A stretch of 34,981 bases of DNA from Candidatus Bathyarchaeota archaeon (GTDB lineage: Archaea > Thermoproteota > Bathyarchaeia > 40CM-2-53-6). The DNA is taken from contig VBBR01000061.1 of NCBI GenBank assembly GCA_005881615.1, forward strand, positions 1 through 34,981. Reading direction: 5' to 3'. Each line of letters begins with the position of its first letter. The first letter of the stretch is position 1. Of the stretch, positions 16,487 through 24,419 are shown piece after piece. The notes beneath the pieces were generated by a model. That model was not told the origin of the DNA. It searched no databases and worked only from the letters and a program-made list of their open reading frames with translations. Made by a program: the position numbers and the translations under genes.

Positions 16487-17890
16487 CTAAGCCTCCCGAA
16501 GCTTCTCGATCAGAAGCCGAATCTTGTCTATCGATTCAGTGCTATGAACCTCTGTCACGCAGAAAAGTGCACTCTCACCTAGCTCGGGGAAGTCCTGGAC
16601 AAGGCTCTTGCCCCCATGAACTCCATGGCTGAGCAACGACTTGTTCAATCTGGCCAAGGTTCCTTTTGCCCCTTCGAAAGAAACGGCAAACTCTTGATAG
16701 TGTTGGCTCGCGAACCGGGGTGCCACTACGCCTGGTATCTCGCCAAGCATCTTGATCGCATAATTCGTCTTGACAAGAATGCTCTCAAACAACTCGCGGA
16801 GGCCCTGAGGTCCTAACAAGGAGAGGTAGGCAGCCGCTCCTATTGCAAAAAGAGCCTCGTTCGTGCAAATATTAGACGTAGCTCTCTCCCGGCGAATATG
16901 CTGTTCCCTAGTTTGAAGAACCATACTGAACGCCCTCTCCTTTCCGTCCAGGGTCGTGGTCATCCCGATCAACCGCCCCGGAAGCTGGCGTATCAGGTTC
17001 TCCCCTCGGCACCCAATCATTCCCAGGGCGGGTCCGCCGAAGTTCATCTCTGTCGAGATCGATTGACCCTCGGCTATCACGATATCTGCTCCATACTCTC
17101 CAGGAGGTTTCAATCCTCCAAGCGATACCGGATCGAAGCCGACTATCGACAATGCCCCCTTCTGATGAGATATCGAGGGGACGTTCGCTACCTCCGGGTC
17201 GAGAACACCGAAGAAAGATGGGACTTCACAATATACGGCGGCAGTATCCCGGTCAACTTTGGACTGCAAGTCGGCGGAATTCATGCCGCCAGTTTCCTTG
17301 TCAAACAAGAAAGTCTCGAGTCGAATGCCCACAGGCTCGGTGTAGTTCCTGAGGACCGAAAACTTGGCAGGGTGCATGCCGAGAGGTACGAGAATCTTCT
17401 TCCTTCCCGTGGCTCGACACGCCATTCGAGCCGCTTCGCCAAGGGCCGTTGACCCGTCGTAGAGCGACGAATTAACGGCGTCCATCTGTGTAAGATCGGC
17501 GATCATGGACTGGAACTCGAATAGAGATTGGAGGAGTCCCTGAGAAATCTCCGCTTGATAGGGAGTGTAGGAGGTCTGGAACTCTGTACGAGAGAGGATC
17601 GATTTGACGGCCGCAGGAAGATAATGGTTGTAAATGCCCGCCCCGAGGAAAATTGGCATGTCACTCGCGGACGTGTTCTCTCCCAAAACGCGGTCGACGT
17701 GGCTCTTGACCTCTTGTTCTGACGGTAGCCAATCGACCTTCAAGGGACGATTAGTGCGAACTTGAGCTGGAATGTCGGAATAGAGTTCCTCTATTGAGGC
17801 AACTCCGATTGCCTCCAGCATCGATTTCCGAATCGGTGCACCGGCATTGGGAAGAAAAGGATGGTCGAATGTCGCCATCGGAATTCTCAT
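16487..17890 (-). CDS. gcvPA: glycine dehydrogenase (decarboxylating) subunit 1
   Basis: First subunit of the split archaeal/bacterial P-protein, which with GcvPB decarboxylates glycine and passes the aminomethyl group to lipoyl-GcvH. 467 aa, normal length. Signatures are FLGAGIYNHYLPAAV, FQTSYTPYQAEISQG, SLYDGSTALGEAARMACR, STEMNFGGPALGMIGCR, LQTREQHIRRERATSNICTN and LLGPQGLRELF. The ATG at 17890 is used; a second ATG at 17878 is also possible. A minus-strand GGATTATCA about 25 nt upstream and a shared TATA at 17941-17948 could drive it. The gcvT and gcvH genes are not in the window. Confidence 0.96.
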   Translation of the reverse strand: MRIPMATFDHPFLPNAGAPIRKSMLEAIGVASIEELYSDIPAQVRTNRPLKVDWLPSEQEVKSHVDRVLGENTSASDMPIFLGAGIYNHYLPAAVKSILSRTEFQTSYTPYQAEISQGLLQSLFEFQSMIADLTQMDAVNSSLYDGSTALGEAARMACRATGRKKILVPLGMHPAKFSVLRNYTEPVGIRLETFLFDKETGGMNSADLQSKVDRDTAAVYCEVPSFFGVLDPEVANVPSISHQKGALSIVGFDPVSLGGLKPPGEYGADIVIAEGQSISTEMNFGGPALGMIGCRGENLIRQLPGRLIGMTTTLDGKERAFSMVLQTREQHIRRERATSNICTNEALFAIGAAAYLSLLGPQGLRELFESILVKTNYAIKMLGEIPGVVAPRFASQHYQEFAVSFEGAKGTLARLNKSLLSHGVHGGKSLVQDFPELGESALFCVTEVHSTESIDKIRLLIEKLREA

Positions 17891-17940
17891 CGCGGTCGGC
17901 TCCCGACTACTGATAATCCTTCGCTCAGGGAAATCATTTC

Positions 17941-17948
17941 TTTTATAA
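17941..17948. promoter_or_regulatory. bidirectional TATA box between gcvPA and the GlcNAc-1-P transferase gene
   Basis: TTTTATAA reads as a TATA box on both strands. On the plus strand it is centred about 27 nt before the ATG at 17972 (leaderless). On the minus strand it would start transcription near 17920, about 30 nt before the gcvPA ATG. Confidence 0.45.
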
Positions 17949-17971
17949 TCGGCTATTGCTGACTCGGCTTC

Positions 17972-18991
17972 ATGCTCCCTAGCGGGTGGGAGGTCACCAC
18001 CGCTGTCATCCTTGCAATCGTATCCTTTCCCGTGTCCCTAGTTCTAACCCGCTTCTTCATGCAAGTGAACTCAAAAAGGGGAATCGTTGGGATAGATGTC
18101 CATAAACTTAGCAAACCGCGAATCCCCGAGATGTGCGGCGCCGCAATACCCGTTACGCTGATACTACTGTCTTCAGCCTACGTTCTGACCGGGGGCGGAA
18201 ACGCAATCACGATGCTTGCCTTCTCCCTAGTTGTTGGTTCCGCGGCGATCGTAGGCGCAGTGGATGACAGACTGAAGCTGAGAGGCATCTACAAACCTCT
18301 GCTGACCCTCCTCTGCGGTCTTCCAATTGTAGCCCTCGGATTGGTCTATCCCAATCAAGTGTACAATCCGACACTTCAAGTACCAATCTTCGGGAGCTTC
18401 CACCTCCCCATCATCTATCCACTGAGCATACCGGTCGCCATCTCTGTTACCTCAAACACGACCAACATGCTCGACCCGCTAAACGGCACGATGGCAGGCG
18501 GCGTCTCAATAATATCCGCGGCACTCCTCATAGGAGTCCTCATCACCGGCCCCACGCCAAGCACAGTCTTCCTATACGCCTGCCTACTCTTCTCGGCGCT
18601 AGGTTTCTTCTACTTCAACAGATACCCGTCAAGAGCGTTTTCAGGAAACGTGGGACAATTGTCCATCGGTGCAGCTTTAGGCGCGCTGGCGATACTTGGA
18701 AGGACAGAGATTGCGAGCATAGTGGCCATGTTCCCTCAGATCCAGAACTCCTTCTTCTTTCTCTCAAAAATCAAAAGGTTCACCGAGCACCGAGCGTTAA
18801 CCGCAAAGCCGACAAAATTGCTAGACGACGGTCGCCTAGCCTCGTCATCGGATCCCAAAGCACCACTGACCCTTGTTAGGACACTGCTCGTCGGTCGACC
18901 GGCTAAGGAGTCTGAGGTCGTCTCGACCATCTTTGCTCTCTTCCTCATCTCAGGAGCGCTGGCATTGATCACAATGATTCTGATAAGGTGA
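17972..18991 (+). CDS. GlcNAc-1-phosphate transferase family protein (Alg7/AglH/MraY superfamily)
   Basis: 339 aa polytopic membrane enzyme of glycosyltransferase family 4. It is predicted to transfer a sugar-1-phosphate, probably GlcNAc-1-P, from a UDP-sugar to dolichyl phosphate, the first step of N-glycan assembly. About ten hydrophobic helices are visible. The metal motif VGAVDDRLKLRG (Asp98-Asp99) and the NTTNMLDPLNGTMAG motif (163-176) are intact. The cytosolic GDxG loop reads FSGNVGQLSIG (223-233), with Asn226 in place of the usual Asp. The C-terminal loop has SKIKRF.EHRAL, the usual basic/His site being partly recognisable. The leaderless ATG is 27 nt after a TATA box. The next gene starts inside its stop codon (overlap 18988-18991). 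Confidence 0.88.
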   Translation: MLPSGWEVTTAVILAIVSFPVSLVLTRFFMQVNSKRGIVGIDVHKLSKPRIPEMCGAAIPVTLILLSSAYVLTGGGNAITMLAFSLVVGSAAIVGAVDDRLKLRGIYKPLLTLLCGLPIVALGLVYPNQVYNPTLQVPIFGSFHLPIIYPLSIPVAISVTSNTTNMLDPLNGTMAGGVSIISAALLIGVLITGPTPSTVFLYACLLFSALGFFYFNRYPSRAFSGNVGQLSIGAALGALAILGRTEIASIVAMFPQIQNSFFFLSKIKRFTEHRALTAKPTKLLDDGRLASSSDPKAPLTLVRTLLVGRPAKESEVVSTIFALFLISGALALITMILIR

Positions 18992-19254
18992 CAAGACTGA
19001 ACCAAAGAGCGGTTTCTCTCCAACTCCTCGTCTTCGTAACCCAGTGGGGATTGATGATAATCGGATTCGGAATCCTCGCCGTAGTGGTAGCTCCACTTCG
19101 TTTACAATTCGACCCAAGTCTCGGCCGTTATTTTGACGCGGCGGTGAAAGCCATGATAGCTCTCGTCTTGTCGATTTCATGGCTTTTCATCTGGGACCGC
19201 CAAGTCCGGCTGTATTTCTACCGGAAGAGAGAGGTCACTGCAGAACCGGCTTAG
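18988..19254 (+). CDS. small two-TM membrane protein coupled to the GlcNAc-1-P transferase
   Basis: 88 aa. GTG start overlapping the upstream stop by 4 nt, so very probably translationally coupled. Two hydrophobic helices (about 12-35, LLVFVTQWGLMIIGFGILAV, and 52-70, AAVKAMIALVLSISWLFIW) are separated by a short loop with RLQFDPSLGRYFD and followed by a basic tail. I do not recognise the family. Its size and topology are like OST5/TMEM258 of the eukaryotic oligosaccharyltransferase, but I see no sequence evidence for that. Its stop overlaps the stop of the convergent ATP-grasp gene (TTAG, 19251-19254). Confidence 0.65.
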   Translation: MTRLNQRAVSLQLLVFVTQWGLMIIGFGILAVVVAPLRLQFDPSLGRYFDAAVKAMIALVLSISWLFIWDRQVRLYFYRKREVTAEPA

Positions 19255-20291
19255 GAATAGTTTTCGGCGCGCCATTTTCCGCCTTCCACCATTGCGAAAC
19301 CCATGTCAGTATTCTTGGTGAACCACAGGTTCGCGGGCAGGGCGTTCAGAGTCTTAGTCGATGGGATCTTCTCGCCGAGACACAGCCTTGCAGCAAGCCA
19401 TGGAAAATTCCATTCAGGATGACCTAGTCTCAAAGAGGCCAAAGTGAGATAGTGGACGTTGGTAGTGAATCTGCAGTTGATCTCAGTCGGACGCGGGACG
19501 CCTCTCACATCACCCTTTAGATCAACGCAAAAAATCCCGTGCGGTTTCTCGGAAACGGCTCTAATCGCCTCTAGAGCAGTCATGTTTACCTTGTTTGAAT
19601 GAACCGCCCGGTTTAGCTTGGAAGTCCCGCCCGAGCCTACGATTCGATGCCCCACCCAGCTCAGACGCTCACGAACCATAGAGGTCACCAGCTCTCCTTT
19701 GGTCCAGATAGACATGAAACAGAAATCTCGATTAGGAAGATACTCTTCCACGATGAAATCCGTCCGCAATCCTTCCGTCCAGTGATAACCAACCCAGTAC
19801 TCCACGCTTCGCCAGCTCTTTGCCAAGCAACTCAAGCTCCCCCCGGCTTCCTGCCTCGCTCTGACCCAACAGGGAAATGCGAGCTTCCTAACCAGTTGTC
19901 TTGTACTGCGGTTGCGGGGTGAGAGAACGGTTGGCTCTTTCCTGAGACCTTTCTTGAACCATCTGGACAATGCCTCGTACTTGTCCTGACATATCTTCAC
20001 CGCCTCACGATCAGGGAGGAACACGGAGGCGCGAACCCGGTAGTCGGGCTGAGGAAAGATCATCTCAACCTTGTCCTTCTTGACAACTTGGTTGAGGCGC
20101 CGCAGATATCGCGGGCTGTTGGCCGGGGGGAGGGAATAGGCTCTGTCGATCCATCTGTTTAGTTCGATACTGGTCCTGTCTACATCGGTTCCTTCGAGGA
20201 CTATCTTCTTACCATCATTACTGACTCTCAAACTCCAGCAAACATTGTTGCCTGCACTACCTCCAGCACCAGTGACCAGAATACTCCGCAT
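19251..20291 (-). CDS. ATP-grasp family protein (carbamoyl-phosphate-synthase-like)
   Basis: 346 aa. The pre-ATP-grasp Rossmann start is ILVTGAGGSAGNNVCWSLR. DVDRTSIELNRWIDRAYSLP and EMIFPQPDYRVRAS follow, as in CarB-like ATP-grasp proteins that bind an unknown sugar, nucleotide or amino-acid substrate. The ATP-grasp core lies in the second half: WVRARQEAGGSL, FIVEEYLPNRDFCFM and GIFCVDLKG, then PTEINCRFTTNVHYL with the metal-binding Glu-x-Asn. The reaction is probably ATP-dependent ligation of a carboxylate; the substrate is unknown. ATG start. It is divergent from the OST1-like gene across 103 nt containing an AATAAATAAG box at about 20329-20338 that could serve either strand. Confidence 0.82.
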   Translation of the reverse strand: MRSILVTGAGGSAGNNVCWSLRVSNDGKKIVLEGTDVDRTSIELNRWIDRAYSLPPANSPRYLRRLNQVVKKDKVEMIFPQPDYRVRASVFLPDREAVKICQDKYEALSRWFKKGLRKEPTVLSPRNRSTRQLVRKLAFPCWVRARQEAGGSLSCLAKSWRSVEYWVGYHWTEGLRTDFIVEEYLPNRDFCFMSIWTKGELVTSMVRERLSWVGHRIVGSGGTSKLNRAVHSNKVNMTALEAIRAVSEKPHGIFCVDLKGDVRGVPRPTEINCRFTTNVHYLTLASLRLGHPEWNFPWLAARLCLGEKIPSTKTLNALPANLWFTKNTDMGFAMVEGGKWRAENYS

Positions 20292-20394
20292 GGCGATACC
20301 TTGGCGTCGTGTTTCGTGTTTGTATGGGAATAAATAAGTAGGGAGTCTTTTCGGTTGCTAGTCCAAGCCCCACGGTGCACAATGGTCTCTGCAA

Positions 20395-22101
20395 ATGAAG
20401 GCACTCGTACTCTCGCTTCTGCTGTTGGCAATATTGTCAACCCAGCTTCCTAGCCCGGCCACGGCTCAAACACCTTGCACCTTGAGCAGCTGCACCGCCA
20501 TCGTAAATAGATCCATAGTGACAAACAACTGGGGCGTCACCTTTGTGAGCGACCGGTTCACACTCACCTTAGGCTCATCGCCCGTGTCCCAAATCGCGCT
20601 CGGCATACCCTCCACTCTAAGCAGTAAGCTTCGATTCACAGAGGCTGTCGATTCGCAATCGAACCAGCTGCGAATTTCCCCCCCGAGCACGTCGAGCCTG
20701 CCCTCAGGGGGCAACTACTCAGCAATTGACATCGCATTCCCCTCAGCTAAGACCGGAGGATACAGCTTCAATCTAACAAGCGTATATTCAGACCTACTGA
20801 ATTTCAACGCGACTTCAAGCAGCTTCACTTTTGCGTTCGAACCTTTCCCCCTCACCGACGGAACTTACAATGTTACTAGCGCCCAGCTTTCAGTGAAGAC
20901 TGGCGATTGGCCGTCTCCGAAGGTATCGTCAGTGGACGGGACCTTCGCCAGCGCAACATTCACGGCCCAGACAACTACCCTGAAACCCTACAATACGACC
21001 GTGGCGACAATGACCTTCTCATCCTCTGGCACCGCCCAGAGCATTTTTGACGTCGTAGCAAATCGAACCATCACGCTTACACAAACTGGCTCAATACAAG
21101 TCACAGACTTTTACAACATGACGAACAGAGGTCATGATCTGTCTAGTCTCATTCTACCTCTTCCGAAGAACGTTCAAACAGCCACTGCCAGCGACATCAT
21201 AGGAGTAGTCAGCAGCCTTACTGCATCGACGGCGACAGACGGCACAAATACGGTGACGTTCATTCCGAGGTTCGGAACGGTGAAGGCCGGAGCCGAATCT
21301 TCTGTTAGAATTACTTACGCACTTCCGAACCAGTCTAACCTAATATCCAAAGGCTTGGGGCGATTCGAACTTAGCTTCCGATTATTCGACAATGTCAAGT
21401 TCTTCGAAGCAACACTGCAGATGAAAATAGTAACCCCCTTGGGGTTCCGCCTAGACTCTCTGAGCGGCCAAACCTTCACCACATCTGGCAACCAAATCCT
21501 CGTGGCAGTCTCTAGGGTCACGCCAATGTCAAGCCTATCGTTTACGATGGACTATCAGCTTGATCCATTCTGGGCAAGTCTCTCGGCTCTAGGATGGGCT
21601 GGACTCGCTGTGGGGTCAATCGCGGCCGTTGTCCTAGCTGTTGGCGCAACTAGCACCGCGGGAGTAACAGTCTCAGGCGCGCCGTCCGAGCTCATCGGAC
21701 GGTTCGTGGAATTGTACGATGAAAAATCAGCAATGAGACTAGAAGCCGAAAAAATGGACGAGGACCTCGCGAGAGGAGCTCTTAACCGCCATGAATTCAA
21801 GAGAAGAAGACGTGTTATCGACTTGAGAATCGCCGAGTTGGACAGAACACTTGCACCAGTCAAAGACCAGTTGTCAAAGGCGAACCCCCGCTACCAAGAC
21901 ATGACCAAAAGGCTCGAACGAGCTGAGGCCGACATCCAAGTAGTCCGAACAACATCTGCAGACCTTCGGAACCAGTACAGGAGCGCTAGAATAGCTAGAG
22001 AGCTGTACGAGTCTTTGATCTCAGACCTCGCTAAGAGGAAGGAAAAGGCTCAGCAAACGATGGACACCATAGTCATTAATCTGAGAGAGGAGACTAGGTA
22101 A
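20395..22101 (+). CDS. secreted/membrane protein resembling ribophorin I (OST1), with C-terminal coiled coil
   Basis: 568 aa. A signal peptide (residues 1-24, LVLSLLLLAILSTQLPSPA) leads to a strand-rich ectodomain (25-390) with nine N-x-S/T sequons (N38, 107, 126, 138, 159, 200, 223, 241, 312). A TM helix follows at about 397-420, then a charged coiled coil to the end. Residues 221-358 resemble the second domain of eukaryotic ribophorin I as I recall it: a VIEV..G.IxVxE..xxxxxGA-type strand pair (here RTITLTQTGSIQVTDFYNM), IxPRF..xxG....xxxxYxLP (FIPRFGTVKAGAESS, YALPNQSNL), ALxxRFxDxV (FELSFRLFDNVKF) and xxVKIxxPxG (LQMKIVTPLGFRLDS). Topology also matches (signal, two beta domains, one TM, cytosolic helix). 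Ribophorin I is an accessory subunit of oligosaccharyltransferase. Membrane-protein call firm; OST1 homology tentative. Confidence 0.75.
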   Translation: MKALVLSLLLLAILSTQLPSPATAQTPCTLSSCTAIVNRSIVTNNWGVTFVSDRFTLTLGSSPVSQIALGIPSTLSSKLRFTEAVDSQSNQLRISPPSTSSLPSGGNYSAIDIAFPSAKTGGYSFNLTSVYSDLLNFNATSSSFTFAFEPFPLTDGTYNVTSAQLSVKTGDWPSPKVSSVDGTFASATFTAQTTTLKPYNTTVATMTFSSSGTAQSIFDVVANRTITLTQTGSIQVTDFYNMTNRGHDLSSLILPLPKNVQTATASDIIGVVSSLTASTATDGTNTVTFIPRFGTVKAGAESSVRITYALPNQSNLISKGLGRFELSFRLFDNVKFFEATLQMKIVTPLGFRLDSLSGQTFTTSGNQILVAVSRVTPMSSLSFTMDYQLDPFWASLSALGWAGLAVGSIAAVVLAVGATSTAGVTVSGAPSELIGRFVELYDEKSAMRLEAEKMDEDLARGALNRHEFKRRRRVIDLRIAELDRTLAPVKDQLSKANPRYQDMTKRLERAEADIQVVRTTSADLRNQYRSARIARELYESLISDLAKRKEKAQQTMDTIVINLREETR

Positions 22102-22126
22102 GAATCCTCCCCTGGTCCCCCGATAA

Positions 22127-23380
22127 TTGAAAATCCGCATAGAAGAATACGACAACTGGTTGGATCGAGAACTCGAGAAGGCACTGCGCCCTACCAGGAG
22201 TAAGGCAGGAAAACTTTCTGACGACGCGCGCCGGGCACTTGATGAGGCCCGAAGCTTCTTCGAGGAACTCTCTCGCAAAGCCGACGGAAACCTTGCGACC
22301 AAGAAAGACCCCATCTCGTATCGAGCCGCAAGAGTCGTAGGAAGAGTCGGCCGCGATGCTATCTCAAGCATAGAAAAGATCCAAACCCCCCAGGAGGTTA
22401 GCTGGGATTCCTACAAGGTTCTTCGAGACAATCTCTCCAACACAGCTCGCTCTCTGAGAGAGAGCAGGACCAACACCCAGAGAGAAGTCCACGGACTCTA
22501 TCTGCTAGACATGCTATCATTCTCGGGAATCGTCGAGAGAATTGCGAAAGTCGGAGAAAAGATATCACAGTTCCTCGAGGGAGACGGAGAAAATCTTCAG
22601 CGAGCCAAGACCCTTACCGGCATCGTTGAAACGATCCATCAAATCCGCTTGGAATTGGACGAGAAGAAGAAGGAGACTGTCGAACTTGAACGAACCCGTG
22701 AATCGCTCTCGTCCGCGGTGAAAGAGTTGTCAAGCGAGATGGAGAAGATCACATCAAACGATTCCCTCAAACAAGTCTTGGAAATCGAGAAAGAACTCCG
22801 GAAGGAAAGCAGAGAATTCAGAACAGATACGCTGACCCATCTCCGACGACCTCTCCGAAAACTTAGGGACCTCTCGCAGCGAGGGGAAATCGCCATTAGA
22901 GCTGAGGAGAGAGACGCACTAGGCGAGTATATTCAATCCCCGTACAGGAGCTTCCTTTCGCGAAACTCGGGACCCTACCTCACCCCGATTCTGACAAACC
23001 TGAAAAGCGCTTTAGCCTCAGGCAAGATGGGGCTCAGCCATAGAAAGACCACCAGAGTTGTGGTTCAGCTGGACCAGCTAACAACAACGGAGCATCTCGC
23101 CGAGAAACAGAGCAAAGGCCGAAGCCTCCTGGGGCAACGACAGCGACTCCTGCATGATCCAAACTGCAAGAATCTGTATCTCGAAAGGAAAATCGTTCTC
23201 AAGAAAATTGAAGAGGGAAAAAAGAACGAGCTTCAAGCCGCCGAAAGGCTTCATTTGGCGGAGGAGAAGATCAAGGCCTTGAACAAACAGTTCGAGGAAT
23301 TGCTAACTCAAGCAGAATCGAAGACCAAACAATACCTGTCACGCGACGTTCAGATAGAACGAGCTCGACTTTCGAAATAG
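22127..23380 (+). CDS. cytosolic coiled-coil protein, partner of the OST1-like gene
   Basis: 417 aa, highly charged, no signal peptide or TM helix, not recognised. Long heptad-like helices occur at about 10-55, 165-240 (IRLELDEKKKETVELERTRE) and 345-415 (KKIEEGKKNELQAAERLHLA). A more globular segment lies between them (260-330, SPYRSFLSRNSGPYLTPIL). The start is TTG, 25 nt after the stop of the OST1-like gene, so it is probably co-transcribed. The cytosolic tail of the upstream protein is also coiled coil, so a direct interaction at the membrane is a reasonable guess. SMC-like ATPase motifs are absent. Confidence 0.75.
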   Translation: MKIRIEEYDNWLDRELEKALRPTRSKAGKLSDDARRALDEARSFFEELSRKADGNLATKKDPISYRAARVVGRVGRDAISSIEKIQTPQEVSWDSYKVLRDNLSNTARSLRESRTNTQREVHGLYLLDMLSFSGIVERIAKVGEKISQFLEGDGENLQRAKTLTGIVETIHQIRLELDEKKKETVELERTRESLSSAVKELSSEMEKITSNDSLKQVLEIEKELRKESREFRTDTLTHLRRPLRKLRDLSQRGEIAIRAEERDALGEYIQSPYRSFLSRNSGPYLTPILTNLKSALASGKMGLSHRKTTRVVVQLDQLTTTEHLAEKQSKGRSLLGQRQRLLHDPNCKNLYLERKIVLKKIEEGKKNELQAAERLHLAEEKIKALNKQFEELLTQAESKTKQYLSRDVQIERARLSK

Positions 23381-23431
23381 ATCCGAAACCAACTTAGATC
23401 CACGAGGATGTAATATTCGGCGGCAGAAAAA

Positions 23432-24175
23432 CTAGGAGGTTTGTCCTAGACCTCTGTTTATCCTCTGGAGGAGAGAGCTGAACATTTTCGCGGTTAGTTT
23501 GCCTGTCTGGGTATTCCGTGGGCTTGGATGGTACGACGCAAAGACCTTGCGGCCGTCTGAGAGACCGAATTCGAGCCCATGTTCAAACTTCGGAATCTTG
23601 TCCGAGAAGAGATTGTCTTGCTTCAATAGGTTCATCGTTGAACGATAGGCAAGTTGGCCCAAACACAGGATGACTCTGGACCAATTGCATATCTCCAACT
23701 CCGATTTCAGAAAATGTGCGCAGTTGGAAATTTCCTCGCTCGTGGGCTTATTGTCGGGAGGAACACATTTTACGGCCGCGGTCACGTAAACTCCATGCAA
23801 TTCTAGTCCATCATCCGCGTCAACCGAGCGGGACTGGTTTGAAAATCCTGCTTCGAAAAACGCTTTCACCAAGAAGTCAGCGCTCCTATCTCCTGTGAAC
23901 ACTCTTCCAGTCCGATTCCCGCCGTGAAGTGCTGGAGCTAACCCGACCACGAGAATCGAAGCCTTGATGTCTCCGAAACCGGGGACAGGTTTGCCCCAAT
24001 AGTTACAGTTGAGAAACTGCTTCTTCTTGACCTTGGCCACAGACTCCCGGTAATTAACCAGCCTAGGGCAGACCCGGCATTCGACGACCTCCTTATTCAG
24101 AGGCAAAAGTCTGTCCTTTGCGGATGGTGAGGTCCCGTCGATTGAGTCCGAGTTCATGGTCATCGCCTTGCTCAT
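23432..24175 (-). CDS. uracil-DNA glycosylase, family 5 (UDGb type)
   Basis: 247 aa iron-sulfur DNA glycosylase removing uracil, and often other deaminated bases, in base excision repair. The N-terminal CRVCPRLVNYRESVAKVKKK and YWGKPVPGFGD are typical of UDGb. Motif 1 is GLAPALHGGNRTGRVFTGD (78-96), which lacks the polar catalytic residue of family 4, as expected for family 5. Motif 2 is SYHPSPRNTQTGKLT. Four cysteines for the [4Fe-4S] cluster are C33, C36, C137 (AAVKCVPP) and C152 (ISNCAHF). The frame begins MSKAMTMNSDS, so ATG at 24175 or one of the next two Met may be used. A minus-facing TATA-like box lies at 24252-24258. Confidence 0.93.
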   Translation of the reverse strand: MSKAMTMNSDSIDGTSPSAKDRLLPLNKEVVECRVCPRLVNYRESVAKVKKKQFLNCNYWGKPVPGFGDIKASILVVGLAPALHGGNRTGRVFTGDRSADFLVKAFFEAGFSNQSRSVDADDGLELHGVYVTAAVKCVPPDNKPTSEEISNCAHFLKSELEICNWSRVILCLGQLAYRSTMNLLKQDNLFSDKIPKFEHGLEFGLSDGRKVFASYHPSPRNTQTGKLTAKMFSSLLQRINRGLGQTS

Positions 24176-24251
24176 CCAATTGGACCGTCTACGACTAGAT
24201 TAGCAAGTTCGGTGAAATGTTTGTTAACAAAGAGAGTCGTTCGTGTCTGCC

Positions 24252-24284
24252 CATATAAGCGGGGACCCTCTGGCTGTTTATATG
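24252..24284. promoter_or_regulatory. pair of outward-facing TATA boxes (inverted repeat) between udg and parA
   Basis: CATATAA (24252-24258) and TTATATG (24278-24284) are perfect inverted copies separated by 19 nt. The left one can drive udg leftwards. The right one would start transcription near 24308, leaving about 110 nt before the parA ATG, which also has its own weaker TATA near 24390-24397. The gap 24176-24419 contains no ORF that I can support. Confidence 0.45.
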
Positions 24285-24419
24285 AGATGACTTGGAACCT
24301 CACCAGTTCCTGAGCCCAGAGCATGGAATTCTGAGGATATCGAATCCCTCACCTGTCCCTATTAGCTGTTTTCTGCGAATCAATCTCTTAGTATTCATAC
24401 AGAATAGAATCGCCTAACA

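Noticed and set aside
16898-17452. 184-aa + strand frame inside gcvPA
   Set aside because: It lies wholly antisense to an intact, highly conserved gcvPA, has low-complexity Arg/Ser/His-rich composition and no recognisable domain; a shadow.
24285-24340. possible C/D box small RNA (GAGATGA ... CTGA ... CTGA)
   Set aside because: The C box is imperfect, no C' box is found, and the spacing between boxes is too long for an archaeal C/D guide; mentioned only as a possible leader/ncRNA region.
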